A stretch of DNA of 64,000 bases from Terriglobia bacterium (GTDB lineage: Bacteria > Acidobacteriota > Terriglobia > Terriglobales > Acidobacteriaceae): contig JAIQEY010000027.1 of NCBI GenBank assembly GCA_020073565.1, positions 1-64,000 on the forward strand, read 5' to 3'. Below are positions 25,692 to 34,487 of the stretch, in pieces (the stretch's first letter is position 1; each line of letters opens with the position of its first letter). A model generated the notes under the pieces. That model saw only the letters and a program-made list of their open reading frames with translations, did no database searches and was not told where the DNA came from. Both the position numbers and the translations under genes were made by a program.

Positions 25692-25821
25692 CTACTGGCG
25701 GGTAGCTCCTAGCTTTGGAATCGGATTACAAGCAGGTCGCAACTGTCCTTCATGACATAGGTTCCGGCGGTCACGCGATTAATTTTTTGCTAGAAGCTAG
25801 TAGCTAGAAGCCAGCAGCTAC
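25691..25821. repeat. Family E hairpin repeat, copy 2
   Basis: The arms gctactggcgggtagctcc and agctagtagctagaagccag flank a spacer of about 70 bp. It begins at the RidA stop and ends just past the polyprenyl synthase stop, so it fills the entire convergent gap. Confidence 0.7.
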
Positions 25822-26807
25822 TTCTCTCTTGCCACCACGAACTCCGGTGCCCACAGCAGGGCGCGCTTGATTTCGGAGTCGGGGAACACACAGATCGCAT
25901 TGCGCGCCGATTCGGCGTAACGCGCCGCCTCTTTGGACGCGTATTCGAGCGAGCCGTAGCGGCTCAGGATCGCTAGAATGTCGGCATGCGTGACACCATT
26001 GAAAGCGCGGTCGCGCAGAACGGTTTCAATCTGCTTCCGTTCGTCAGTAGTGCAGCGCTCGAGCGCATGAATCACCGCCATGGTGACTTTGCCTTCGCGC
26101 AGATCGCTGGCTACGGGCTTGCCCAGCACACTCTCCGACGCGGTGAGGTCGAGGACATCGTCGACGATCTGGAATGCCATTCCGAGGTCGTGGCCGTACT
26201 GCCCGAGGCGTTGTTCCTGCTCTGGGTTCGCGCCGCCGAGAATGCCGCCCACCCGCATGCACACCGAGAACAGGCACGCCGTCTTGCGGTAGATCAGGTC
26301 GAGATACTCCTGCGGCGTGATGAGCTTCCCGAGTTTTTCCATCTGCAGCAGTTCGCCCTCGACCATCTGCTGGGTCAATTCAATCAGCACGTCCAGGATG
26401 CGGAAGTTGCGCTCCTGAACGGCGATCTTGAATGCCTGCATGTAGAGCCAGTCCCCGGCCAGCACGCATTTTGAGTTGCCCCATTGCGTATTGGCAGCAG
26501 GGCGTCCGCGACGGGTCTGGGCTTCGTCGATGATGTCGTCGTGGACGAGTGTAGCTGTGTGGATGATTTCTACGACCGAGGCCAGCTTAACGGCACCAGT
26601 TCCTTTGTAGTTGAACAGTTTTGCGGACAGCAGCAGCAGGGCGGGCCGGATCCGCTTGCCGCCGCCCGCGCGCAGGTATTCACCGATCTCGGTGATCGCG
26701 GCTACGTTCGAAACCGTGTCGCGTCCGAACTGCTCCTCGATGGCGACAATGTCATCGCGCAGCAGGTCGAAGATCTCTTTCCCGTTAATGGCCGTGGTTG
26801 TACTCAA
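25818..26807 (-). CDS. ispB: Trans-polyprenyl diphosphate synthase (IspB-like)
   Basis: This prenyltransferase elongates farnesyl diphosphate with isopentenyl units, probably to make the quinone side chain. The first aspartate-rich motif is LVHDDIIDEAQTRRG and the second is QIVDDVLDL. GGGKRIRPALLLLSAKLF and the 329-residue length match octaprenyl or heptaprenyl synthases. The start appears to be TTG 26807; no ATG in this frame gives an intact N-terminus. The product chain length cannot be read with confidence. Confidence 0.9.
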   Translation of the reverse strand: MSTTTAINGKEIFDLLRDDIVAIEEQFGRDTVSNVAAITEIGEYLRAGGGKRIRPALLLLSAKLFNYKGTGAVKLASVVEIIHTATLVHDDIIDEAQTRRGRPAANTQWGNSKCVLAGDWLYMQAFKIAVQERNFRILDVLIELTQQMVEGELLQMEKLGKLITPQEYLDLIYRKTACLFSVCMRVGGILGGANPEQEQRLGQYGHDLGMAFQIVDDVLDLTASESVLGKPVASDLREGKVTMAVIHALERCTTDERKQIETVLRDRAFNGVTHADILAILSRYGSLEYASKEAARYAESARNAICVFPDSEIKRALLWAPEFVVAREK

Positions 26808-26825
26808 CGCTGTCGAAGCTCATTA

Positions 26826-26907
26826 TCACCACGGAGACACGGAGTCACGGAGGAGATCTTGGTCTTTGTTCTCAAAAATCTCCGTGTCCCCGTGCCTCCG
26901 TGGTGGA
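26826..26907. repeat. Family A long hairpin repeat, copy 4
   Basis: The arms CCACGGAGACACGGAGTCAC and CCGTGTCCCCGTGCCTCCGT then GGTGGA pair to make an 82-bp hairpin. It lies between the polyprenyl synthase start and the yajQ stop. Confidence 0.8.
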
Positions 26908-26910
26908 TTT

Positions 26911-27408
26911 TTAGTTCGTACGATAGTTCGTGAACTGCATATCGATGCCGAAATCTTTTTGCCGCAAGAGCGAGATGATCTCCTGCAGCGTGTCGCGGTC
27001 TTTGCCGCTGACTCGCACCAGGTCGCCCTGGATCGAAGCTTGCACCTTCTTCTTGGAGTCTTTGATCAACTTTACGATCTCGCGCGCCTTTTCGATCGGA
27101 ATGCCTTGCTGCATGGTGATCTTCTGCTTCACGGTGCTTCCCGCCGCAGGCTCGAGCGCCCCGTAGGTCAGCCCTTTGAGGGGCACTCCGCGCTTCACAA
27201 GCTTTTGCTGGAACACGTCGTTCACCGCTTTCATCTTGTACTCATCGGCCGAGTGGAGCACGATCGCATCTTTGCCTTCCAGCGCGATCTGCGACTTGGA
27301 GTCCTTCAAGTCGAAGCGGGTGGTGACTTCCTTCATGGCCTGCTGGATCGCGTTCGACACTTCCTGCAGGTCGATTTTGCTGACGATATCGAATGTGTTG
27401 TCGGGCAT
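26911..27408 (-). CDS. YajQ-family nucleotide-binding protein
   Basis: The 165-residue protein begins MPDNTFDIVSKIDLQEVSNA and has FDLKDSKSQI, two RRM-like repeats and the ending KDFGIDMQFTNYR, all characteristic of YajQ. Members bind tRNA or cyclic di-GMP (in Xanthomonas). Which role applies here is not known. It sits alone among housekeeping genes. Confidence 0.92.
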   Translation of the reverse strand: MPDNTFDIVSKIDLQEVSNAIQQAMKEVTTRFDLKDSKSQIALEGKDAIVLHSADEYKMKAVNDVFQQKLVKRGVPLKGLTYGALEPAAGSTVKQKITMQQGIPIEKAREIVKLIKDSKKKVQASIQGDLVRVSGKDRDTLQEIISLLRQKDFGIDMQFTNYRTN

Positions 27409-27600
27409 GTGCGAGTGCTATTGCTTACTCTCTTAGCTTGTCATGCTACCGCTTTGGCTGCGAGTTTCGAGCCACGTGCTTCGAGCAAACCTCTCGCTTC
27501 GGGTCTGGCGGCTTGCTCGCAGCCCGAAGCTCGTACACAATCTACCCCACTTGACTCTTGAGGGTACCAGAAGAATCGTTCTCTGGGCACACCACGATAG

Positions 27601-28425
27601 TCAGGAGCCCATTTCATCCAGAGCAAAAAATCTGCAAAAGTTGGACGCGGTCTGGCGCCCGATTTCATCCGACGTGCTACCCAGCAAGGTCCCGATCTGG
27701 GCAGCGACTTGTTTCACGAAAGCGGGCTCGTTGCGCTGGCCGCGATGGGGAATCGGCGCCAGATAGGGAGAATCGGTCTCGATCAGCATCCGGTCGAGCG
27801 GCACCATCTGCGCCGCATCGCGAATGTTCTGCGCCTTGGGAAACGTGATGTTGCCGGCGAAAGAAATCATGAAGCTCAGGTCCAGCCCGCGCCGTGCATG
27901 TTCAACCGTCCCAGTGAAACAGTGCAGGATGCCGCCCAATCCGCTGGAAGTCCAATGCTCGCCGATCAGCGCCAGGCAGTCATCCCAGGCGTTCTCACTG
28001 TTGTCGGAAGGACGGCAGTGAATGATGATCGGCAGCTTGGCCGCTTTGGCCAGTTCCATTTGCTTCAGGAAAACGGCCTTTTGCACTTCGCGCGGCGAGT
28101 GGTCGTAAAAATAGTCCAGGCCGATTTCTCCCCAGGCGATGACTCGTGGATGGCGAGCCCATTGCTCCAGCCGGTCGTAGGCGGCGTCGCTTGCGAGACT
28201 AGCTTCGTGGGGATGAATCCCCACGCTCGTCCAAACTTCGGGGTATTCCGGCTTCCCGTTGTATTTCTCGGCTAGCTGGATTCCGCAGTCCGCCGTGTCG
28301 GGGCCGTCGCCGTTGCCAATGGCGAGATAGGCCACGATGCCGCTCTGTTTCGCGCGAGCCAGGACCTGATCGCGGTCAGTGTCATAGCGCTTGCCTTCGA
28401 GATGGGCGTGGGAGTCGATGAACAT
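27601..28425 (-). CDS. tatD: TatD-family metal-dependent DNase
   Basis: The metal-binding TIM barrel motifs are FIDSHAHLEG (HxH), GEIGLDYFYDHSP, IIHCRPSD, HCFTGT and IETDSPYLAP, in the order typical of TatD/YcfH hydrolases. TatD proteins act as 3'-5' exonucleases or D-aminoacyl-tRNA deacylase-like hydrolases. ATG 28425 is chosen over GTG 28431, which lies inside a repeat. metG is upstream on the same strand, a common pairing that suggests cotranscription. Confidence 0.93.
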   Translation of the reverse strand: MFIDSHAHLEGKRYDTDRDQVLARAKQSGIVAYLAIGNGDGPDTADCGIQLAEKYNGKPEYPEVWTSVGIHPHEASLASDAAYDRLEQWARHPRVIAWGEIGLDYFYDHSPREVQKAVFLKQMELAKAAKLPIIIHCRPSDNSENAWDDCLALIGEHWTSSGLGGILHCFTGTVEHARRGLDLSFMISFAGNITFPKAQNIRDAAQMVPLDRMLIETDSPYLAPIPHRGQRNEPAFVKQVAAQIGTLLGSTSDEIGRQTASNFCRFFALDEMGS

Positions 28426-28431
28426 ATTCAC

Positions 28432-28481
28432 GTAGGGACAGCCGCCCCCGGCTGTCCAGCCGAGCGAAGCTCGGCAGCGCT
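28432..28481. repeat. Family C palindrome, copy 1
   Basis: Two palindromes, GGACAGCCGCCCCCGGCTGTCC and CCGAGCGAAGCTCGG, abut each other between metG and tatD. The second overlaps the last bases of metG. Related units occur inside metG and at 58021-58102. Confidence 0.78.
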
Positions 28482-30462
28482 ATTTCAATCGAGTGCCCAC
28501 CGGCACATCTTCCAAAAAGCCAGCCAGCACGGGCTTTCCACCCTCGGGCGACGCGGCCACGATCATCCCATTCGATTCCAGTCCGCGCAATTTGCGAGGC
28601 AGAAGATTCGCCACGATCACAACCTTGCGCCCGATCAACGACTCGGGCGCGTACGCCTCGGCGATGCCGGCGACAAGTTGGCGGACTTCCGTGCCGAGAT
28701 CGACTTCCAGCCGCAGCAGTTTGTCCGCGCCTTTGACACGCTCGGCAGTCTTCACCTGGGCTACACGCAACTCGACCTTGGCGAAGTCATCGATGCTGAT
28801 CTTGCCCTCGGAAATTGCGGCCGCCGGTTTAGCCGCAGCAACCGGCTGGGCTTCGCTCGGCTGGACGGGCGGGGCGCCCGTCCCTCCACTCTGCTCTTCC
28901 ATTTTCTGCATCCTTTCGATGGCGGATTTGTCCGCGCGCGGGAACACGGCTTGTACCTCGCCCAGCTTCGTGCCGAGATGCAGTTGTCCCCACTGCAACT
29001 GCGACAGATCGAACTTCTTGATGTCCCCGAGACCCAGTTGCCCCCAGATTTTGGCAGTGGCGTCTGGCATGACCGGATGCGCAAGTGCAGTTACAACGCG
29101 CAAAGCTTCCGCGCTGGTGTAGAGGACCGTGGCCAGCCGCTGGCGGCTTTCTTCATCCTGCCTTTCGCCCAGTGACCACGGCTCGTTTTCGACAATGTAC
29201 TTGTCCACCGCGGCGACCAATCCCCAGGCTGTTTCCAGCGCTCGTGAGAACTGGTATTGGTCGAACAAAGAGCCGTATTCGGCAATGGCGCTTTTGGCAG
29301 CATCGGCGACCACTGCATCGGCCGCGGTGCGCGCCGTCTGAGAGGGATACGGCACTTCAGCCTTGAAATAGCGCGTGATCATGGTCAGCGTGCGGCTGGC
29401 CAGGTTCCCTAGCCCGTTCGCCAGATCGGCGTTGTAGCGCTGCACCAGTGCATCGAAACTGAAAGAGCCGTCCTGTCCGAAAACAATCTCGCGCAGCAGA
29501 AAATAGCGCAGCGCGTCAATGCCGAGCACATCGACGATGGTCTCGGCGCGCACGATATTGCCGCGCGACTTCGACATCTTGTTCTCTTCAAACAGCAGCC
29601 AGCCGTGCGCCGTGATGCCCTTGGGCAGCGGCAGACCCGCGGCCATCAGAAACGCGGGCCAGTAGACGCAGTGAAAGCGCACGATCTCTTTGCCAATCAT
29701 GTGCACGTCGGCGGGCCAGTATTTGTCGAACTTGCTGGTGTCGTTCGAGCCAAAACCGAGCGCGGTGATGTAGTTGGCGAGCGCGTCCAGCCAGACGTAC
29801 GTCACATGCTGGGGGTCGTCGGGCACTGGGATCCCCCACGAAAACGTCGAGCGGCTGATGGAAAGATCGCGCAACCCAGAGCGCACGAACGACAGCACTT
29901 CATTCCGACGAGTCTCCGGGCGAATGAAGTCCGGCTGATCGGTATAAAGCTGGATCAGCTTGTCCTGGAAGGCGGAAAGCTTGAAGTAGTAATTTTCTTC
30001 GTGCACCGTCTCGGTGGGCCGTCCGCAATCGGGGCAGGGAGCGCCCGGTCCGACCACATCGACGTACAGTTCATCGAAAACGCAATACTGTCCGGTGTAG
30101 GTTCCCTTGTAGATGTAGCCGTTGTCGCGAATCTTCCGCCAGAGCGCCTGCACGCCTAGTTTGTGGCGATCCGACGTGGTGCGGATGAAATCGTCGTACG
30201 ACAGTCCGAGCCGATCCCAACTGGTGCGGAAGGCATTCGATACTTCGTCGGCAAACTGCTGCGGCGTTTTTCCGGCCGCCTGGGCAGCTCGCTCGATCTT
30301 CTGCCCGTGCTCGTCGGTTCCGGTGAGAAACCATGTGTCATCCCCGAGCATGCGGTGGCGGCGGGCGATCGTGTCGCAGGCAATCGTGGTGTAGGCGTGT
30401 CCGATGTGCGGGCGCGCATTGACGTAGTAAATCGGGGTCGTGATGTAGAACTTCTTGCTCAT
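28480..30462 (-). CDS. metG: Methionyl-tRNA synthetase with C-terminal tRNA-binding domain
   Basis: The class I synthetase has the HIGH motif in NARPHIGHAYTTI near residue 20 and KMSKS in FEENKMSKSRGN near 298. A CPDCGRP zinc half-knuckle, the anticodon-binding helical domain and a Trbp111-like C-terminal domain (ISIDDFAKVELRVAQVKTAE) complete it. The 660-residue length is standard. The linker between the last two domains carries GGTGAPPVQPSEA (about residues 526-538), encoded by a family C palindrome, so repeat DNA has been accepted into the coding region. Confidence 0.96.
   Translation of the reverse strand: MSKKFYITTPIYYVNARPHIGHAYTTIACDTIARRHRMLGDDTWFLTGTDEHGQKIERAAQAAGKTPQQFADEVSNAFRTSWDRLGLSYDDFIRTTSDRHKLGVQALWRKIRDNGYIYKGTYTGQYCVFDELYVDVVGPGAPCPDCGRPTETVHEENYYFKLSAFQDKLIQLYTDQPDFIRPETRRNEVLSFVRSGLRDLSISRSTFSWGIPVPDDPQHVTYVWLDALANYITALGFGSNDTSKFDKYWPADVHMIGKEIVRFHCVYWPAFLMAAGLPLPKGITAHGWLLFEENKMSKSRGNIVRAETIVDVLGIDALRYFLLREIVFGQDGSFSFDALVQRYNADLANGLGNLASRTLTMITRYFKAEVPYPSQTARTAADAVVADAAKSAIAEYGSLFDQYQFSRALETAWGLVAAVDKYIVENEPWSLGERQDEESRQRLATVLYTSAEALRVVTALAHPVMPDATAKIWGQLGLGDIKKFDLSQLQWGQLHLGTKLGEVQAVFPRADKSAIERMQKMEEQSGGTGAPPVQPSEAQPVAAAKPAAAISEGKISIDDFAKVELRVAQVKTAERVKGADKLLRLEVDLGTEVRQLVAGIAEAYAPESLIGRKVVIVANLLPRKLRGLESNGMIVAASPEGGKPVLAGFLEDVPVGTRLK
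28851..28887. repeat. Family C palindrome inside metG, copy 2
   Basis: GGGACGGGCGCCCCGCCCGTCC and the adjoining CCGAGCGAAGCC on the minus strand form the same two-hairpin unit as at 28432-28481. It is read through in frame in the linker before the C-terminal domain. Confidence 0.75.
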
Positions 30463-30476
30463 CCTAATAAATTCCT

Positions 30477-30546
30477 AACCACAGAGTACACAGAGGACCG
30501 CAGAGGATTCGGTTTCCTCTCTGTTCCTCCGTGACCTCTGTGGTTC
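30477..30546. repeat. Family A long hairpin repeat, copy 5
   Basis: The arms AACCACAGAGTACACAGAGG and a right arm CCGTGACCTCTGTGGTT form a long hairpin. It lies between metG and larC, and its right end overlaps the larC stop codon. Confidence 0.82.
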
Positions 30547-31873
30547 ATGCTCTTTGCTTGCTCTGTAGATACCGTTGAAGCGCTTCCTGAAGAACGGCCT
30601 TCAATGGGACTTGATTTTCTTCGGCCAACTGTCGGCAATCCTCATACTCTGGAGCGTAGTTTGCGATCGTCCCATTCATGCTGGCAATCTTGATGCGCAC
30701 CGGTCCCCAGTGAGTCTGTACGCTTTCCCAGCGTCGTGCCAGCGTGTGGCGTCGCTCCTCGCGCCGACGCACTCCCAGGGTTGTCGTCTCCGCGAAGATC
30801 AGTTTCGCCAGTCGCTCGGCGTCTTCCGGCTTCGCGAGCACGGTCAGCAGGGCGCCCGGGCGGTTCTTCTTCATCTGCACCGGAGCACTGAATACATCGA
30901 GGGCGCCTTCTCCGAGCAAGCGCTCCATGGCGTACGCGAGGACCTGCGGGCTGAGATCGTCAAGATTGGCCTCGAGCACGGTGATGGTTTCGGCGGGAGC
31001 GCTGAGCGTGGCCGCCGCTTCGCCAATGGTCAGGCGCAGCAGGTTGGGATGATTAGGAAAATCGCGGCTGCCCGCGCCGTAACCAGCCTTCTCGATCTTC
31101 ATCGCCGGGAAAGAGCCAAAACCCGCGGCCAACTCCCGAACGATCGCGGCACCCGTGGGCGTCGCCAGTTCCACCTGCGGTCCGGACGAATACACCGGCG
31201 CATCCTTGAGCAACTTGAGGGTCGCTGGAGCAGGTACCGGAAGCGTGCCATGGGCGCACTCCACAGTTCCTCCACCCACGTTCAGAGGCGAGCAAACCCA
31301 TTCATCCACGTCCAGGGCCTCCGCTCCAACTGAGGCGCAGACGATATCAACCATCGCATCCACGGCGCCGACTTCGTGAAAGTGAATCTTCTCAATAGAA
31401 GTGTTGTGGATCTCAGCCTCGGCCGCACCGAGCGCCTCGAATATGCGAATCGCGGTTGCTTTCGCGGTGTTGCTGATCGCGGCCTTTTCGATGATCCCAC
31501 GAATTTCGTTGAGTCCGCGGCCATGCTCGTGTAGCGCGGGCACTCCTGCCCGCGAAGACTGATGGCGTGGATCATGCTGCCGGTCAGCCTCATGATGCGC
31601 ATGCACATGATCATGCCCGTGCGGATGATCGTGCCCAGCCCGCTGTTCCCAGAATACTTCGCGCGGCAATTCCTTTTCGCCGTGGGCGTACACGTCAACT
31701 TTCGTCGCGGAAACTCCACCCCGCACGACGCGCGAGACTTCCAGCCGCGCCCCAATGTCGAGCGCTGTCACCGTGTCTTCGAGCAGCTTCGGAGACACCC
31801 CGGCGTCCACCAGCGCGCCCAGGAACATATCGCCGCTGATGCCGGAAAAACAGTCAAGGTAGGCAACGCGCAT
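30545..31873 (-). CDS. larC: LarC: nickel-pincer cofactor cyclometallase
   Basis: LarC inserts nickel into the pyridinium-dithiocarboxylate mononucleotide cofactor of lactate racemase and related enzymes. The N-terminal AYLDCFSGISGDMFLGALVD, central EKIHFHEVGAVDAMVDI and C-terminal TNI-like metal-binding region are intact. The whole protein is one frame, unlike Lactobacillus LarC, which needs a ribosomal frameshift. A His/Asp-rich loop (HDHPHGHDHVHAHH) spans about residues 80-95, followed by a family B repeat-derived segment. ATG 31873 is preferred to GTG 31894, which lies in a repeat. larA, larB and larE are not nearby. Confidence 0.92.
   Translation of the reverse strand: MRVAYLDCFSGISGDMFLGALVDAGVSPKLLEDTVTALDIGARLEVSRVVRGGVSATKVDVYAHGEKELPREVFWEQRAGHDHPHGHDHVHAHHEADRQHDPRHQSSRAGVPALHEHGRGLNEIRGIIEKAAISNTAKATAIRIFEALGAAEAEIHNTSIEKIHFHEVGAVDAMVDIVCASVGAEALDVDEWVCSPLNVGGGTVECAHGTLPVPAPATLKLLKDAPVYSSGPQVELATPTGAAIVRELAAGFGSFPAMKIEKAGYGAGSRDFPNHPNLLRLTIGEAAATLSAPAETITVLEANLDDLSPQVLAYAMERLLGEGALDVFSAPVQMKKNRPGALLTVLAKPEDAERLAKLIFAETTTLGVRRREERRHTLARRWESVQTHWGPVRIKIASMNGTIANYAPEYEDCRQLAEENQVPLKAVLQEALQRYLQSKQRA
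31529..31554. repeat. Family B palindrome inside larC, copy 5
   Basis: The hairpin GTGTAGCGCGGGCACTCC then TGCCCGCG is a diverged family B unit. On the larC strand it encodes SRAGVPALHEH, directly after the His-rich loop. Confidence 0.7.
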
Positions 31874-31888
31874 AAGGTCAAAATCTTG

Positions 31889-31967
31889 AACCACAGGTCA
31901 CAGAGGAGCACAGAGGAAAACCCCGAAAGAGTATGTCTCTGTGTACCTCTGTGACCTCTGTGGTTAA
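31889..31967. repeat. Family A long hairpin repeat, copy 6
   Basis: The arms AACCACAGGTCACAGAGGAG and CTCTGTGACCTCTGTGGTTA pair to form a 79-bp hairpin in the divergent gap between larC and argS. Confidence 0.82.
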
Positions 31968-32088
31968 GGATTTTCGCCGACCGCCGAGTGAAACTTTCAT
32001 CATAGGGAACGCTCTCCCCTCCGTCAAACCCGCGGCCCACCTCGAGTTTGTTAGAATCACTAGTTTATTCAATCAGTTAGAGGACTTC

Positions 32089-34188
32089 TTGTACCGACAC
32101 CTGGAACACGTCTTACGTGAAAGTGTGCGTGACTTCTTGCGCCGAACAGAATTCCTACGCTTGCCCTCAAATGCTTATGCAGAGCTTGCCATTGTGGTTG
32201 AGGCGCCTCCCCGTCTCCAAATGGGAGACTACGCGCTACCCCTAGCATTCGAGTTAATCAAACAAGCCAAGAAATACGGCACATACTTAGCCCATCCCCG
32301 CAAGCATCCGAAGGAAATTTCCCAAGATGTCGCCACTGGCCTCGGACAGATCGACGGCTTCGAGAAACCTGAGCCCGCTGGCGTTGGTTACATCAACTTC
32401 AAGATTGATCGCGCCCGCTTGGCTGCGGCGCTCGCGGCTGATCAAGCCCCGGCCGCCGCCGTTCCGCCGGGCAAGGTGCTGGTCGAGCACTCCAGCATCA
32501 ATCCCAACAAAGCCGCCCACATCGGACATCTGCGCAACGCGATTCTGGGCGACACGTTCGTCCGCCTGCTGCGTTTCGCAGGCAGGGAAGTGGACATCCA
32601 GAACTACATCGACAACACCGGCGTGCAGGTGGCCGACGTGGTCGTTGGTTTCCTGCATCTGGAGAAGAAATCGCGAACTGAGATCGAGGCCCTCGCAGCC
32701 GCTTTACGGTTTGATTTCTACTGCTGGGACCTGTATGCGCGTGTTTCGCAGTGGTATGAGCAGGACAAGCAGAATCTGCAGACCCGCGCCGCTACACTGC
32801 ACGCGATCGAGGAGGGGAACAACGAGACCGCCGCGATTGCTGACCTGATATCGACAGCCGTGCTGAAACGCCACCTCGAAACGATGGACCGCCTCGACAT
32901 TGAATACGATTTTCTGCCCCGCGAGAGCGAGATTCTCCATCTGCACTTCTGGGACGCGGCCTTCACCAAGCTGAAAGAAGCTGGCGTGCTGACTTACGAG
33001 ACGGAAGGGAAGAACAAGGGCTGCTGGGTGATGCGGCGTGCAGGAACCGCAAATGCTTTAACCACAGAGGGCACAGCGGACACAGAGGAAAACAAGATCA
33101 GCGAAGAAGATCAAAAAGTAATCGTACGCTCCAACGGCATCGTCGGTTACGTCGGCAAAGACATCGCGTACCACATGTGGAAGTTTGGCTTGCTGGGGCG
33201 CGATTTTGGCTATCGCAAGTTCTTCCGCTATTCCAACCAGCACGATTGCTGGATCTCGACCACTGACGGTGAGAAAGAGCATCCGCATTTCGGCGATGTG
33301 GCTGAGATCTACAACGTGATTGACGCCCGTCAAGCGGAAGCGCAGAACACGGTGGTCGAGGCGCTGCGCGGGCTCGGCCATGGAGAAGCTGCTGACCGTT
33401 ACACGCATTTTTCCTACGAGATGGTTGCGCTCACGCCTCGCTGCGCCGCGGAGCTAGGCTATGACCTGAGCGAAGAAGACAAGTCGCGATCGTGGATCGA
33501 GGTCTCCGGCCGCAAGGGTTTCGGCGTGAAGGCCGACGATTTGCTGGATGCGTTGATCGCCTCCGCTCGCAAAGAAGTCGATTCCCGGCATCCAGAACTG
33601 AGCGAAGCAGAGCGGGCAGCGACTGCGGCACAAATCGCGATCGGCGCACTCCGGTACTTCATGTTGAAGTACACGAAGCCTTCCGTGATCGCATTTGATT
33701 TCAAAGATGCGCTCAGCTTTGAGGGAGAAACCGGACCGTATGCGCAGTACGCCGTGGTGCGTGCCACCAACATTTTTCGCAAGGGTGGGTTCGATCCAGA
33801 AGGTTTCTGCAGAGACGAGACTGGCCTCGTCTCTGCCCCTACGAGTAATGCCGCTGCTCACGGAGACGCGGCGAGCCGCGTCTCTACGCAGGATTTTGCC
33901 AAGTATCTTGCTGGCCCGGAGGGAGACGAAATCTGGGGACTCTGGATTGCCGCTGCCCAGACTTCCTACGTCGTGGGGCAATGCATCGCGACCACCGAGC
34001 CTGCCTATTTGGCGAAGCACGCCTTCCAACTGGCCCAGCTGTTCAACACCTTCTACCATCGCTACCCGATCCTGAGCGAGCCCGACGAGGGTAGAAAGAG
34101 ATTCCTGCTGACCACGGTAGCCGTGGTGCGGCGCGAGCTGATCCGCATTCTGGCAGCAATGGGGATATCTGTGCCGACCGTGATGTGA
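32089..34188 (+). CDS. argS: Arginyl-tRNA synthetase with two repeat-derived insertions
   Basis: The class I synthetase has NPNKAAHIGHLRNAILGD (HIGH motif) near residue 140 and GRKGFGVKADDLLD, the KMSK-equivalent, near 475. The C-terminal DALR anticodon domain has TGPYAQYAVVRATNIFRK. I chose TTG 32089 because AGAGGA lies five bases upstream and YRHLEHVLRESVRDFL matches the family start. The longer frame to 31933 would begin inside a repeat. Residues 324-334 derive from a family A half-element, and 575-600 from a third palindrome (GAGACGAGACTGGCCTCGTC). Both insertions are in frame, at likely surface loops. Confidence 0.94.
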   Translation: MYRHLEHVLRESVRDFLRRTEFLRLPSNAYAELAIVVEAPPRLQMGDYALPLAFELIKQAKKYGTYLAHPRKHPKEISQDVATGLGQIDGFEKPEPAGVGYINFKIDRARLAAALAADQAPAAAVPPGKVLVEHSSINPNKAAHIGHLRNAILGDTFVRLLRFAGREVDIQNYIDNTGVQVADVVVGFLHLEKKSRTEIEALAAALRFDFYCWDLYARVSQWYEQDKQNLQTRAATLHAIEEGNNETAAIADLISTAVLKRHLETMDRLDIEYDFLPRESEILHLHFWDAAFTKLKEAGVLTYETEGKNKGCWVMRRAGTANALTTEGTADTEENKISEEDQKVIVRSNGIVGYVGKDIAYHMWKFGLLGRDFGYRKFFRYSNQHDCWISTTDGEKEHPHFGDVAEIYNVIDARQAEAQNTVVEALRGLGHGEAADRYTHFSYEMVALTPRCAAELGYDLSEEDKSRSWIEVSGRKGFGVKADDLLDALIASARKEVDSRHPELSEAERAATAAQIAIGALRYFMLKYTKPSVIAFDFKDALSFEGETGPYAQYAVVRATNIFRKGGFDPEGFCRDETGLVSAPTSNAAAHGDAASRVSTQDFAKYLAGPEGDEIWGLWIAAAQTSYVVGQCIATTEPAYLAKHAFQLAQLFNTFYHRYPILSEPDEGRKRFLLTTVAVVRRELIRILAAMGISVPTVM
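33059..33091. repeat. Family A half-element inside argS
   Basis: Thirty-three bases of a family A left arm, TAACCACAGAGGGCACAGCG then GACACAGAGGAA, lie within the coding frame. Only one arm is present, so there is no hairpin. It encodes TTEGTADTEE, which interrupts an otherwise conserved region. Confidence 0.78.
33811..33887. repeat. Palindromic insertion inside argS
   Basis: Two palindromes, GAGACGAGACTGGCCTCGTC then TCT and AGACGCGGCGAGCCGCGTCT, are read in frame and encode about 26 low-complexity residues (CRDETGLVSAPTS and on). The element resembles other acidobacterial interspersed palindromes but not families A-D here. Confidence 0.75.
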
Positions 34189-34487
34189 ACGCAGGATGCG
34201 CCTGGGGCGCCCCGCTGGCGAGAACCCGGTCCGCCGTCTATAATCTCAGGTGCGAGCTCAAACCATATAAAATTTCTACGGTCCATATCGCGATTGCCTA
34301 GCGAGGGCTACTGTGGGTTCCCAAGAGACAACTCCCAGAGTATTGAAATAAATGGAGTTATATGGATTTCCCGCCTAAATCGAATGGCATCCCCCGTGCT
34401 TTAGTACACGGCGGACACGTTCTAAGAATCTCCCGAATAGGATCTGACAGACAGAAAGTTTTCATTGGGGAAGGAGCCCTCAAGATA
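34189..34487. other. 299-bp intergenic leader before the OmpA lipoprotein gene
   Basis: No gene or clear repeat is seen. The stretch is more AT-rich than its surroundings and contains candidate promoter-like text near 34340-34360 (TATTGAAATAAATGG). AAGGAG at 34471-34476 is the ribosome-binding site for the OmpA gene. A short ORF from 34362 runs into the OmpA frame but looks like leader, not protein. Confidence 0.4.

Noticed and set aside
30545..31873. Programmed frameshift in larC
   Set aside because: The gene is one continuous frame from start to stop, so no frameshift is needed.
31933..32088. N-terminal extension of ArgS
   Set aside because: The extension starts inside a family A repeat and has no similarity to ArgS; TTG 32089 has an AGAGGA site.
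34362..34487. N-terminal extension of the OmpA lipoprotein
   Set aside because: The lipoprotein signal begins at ATG 34488 with a good ribosome-binding site; the extension would hide it.
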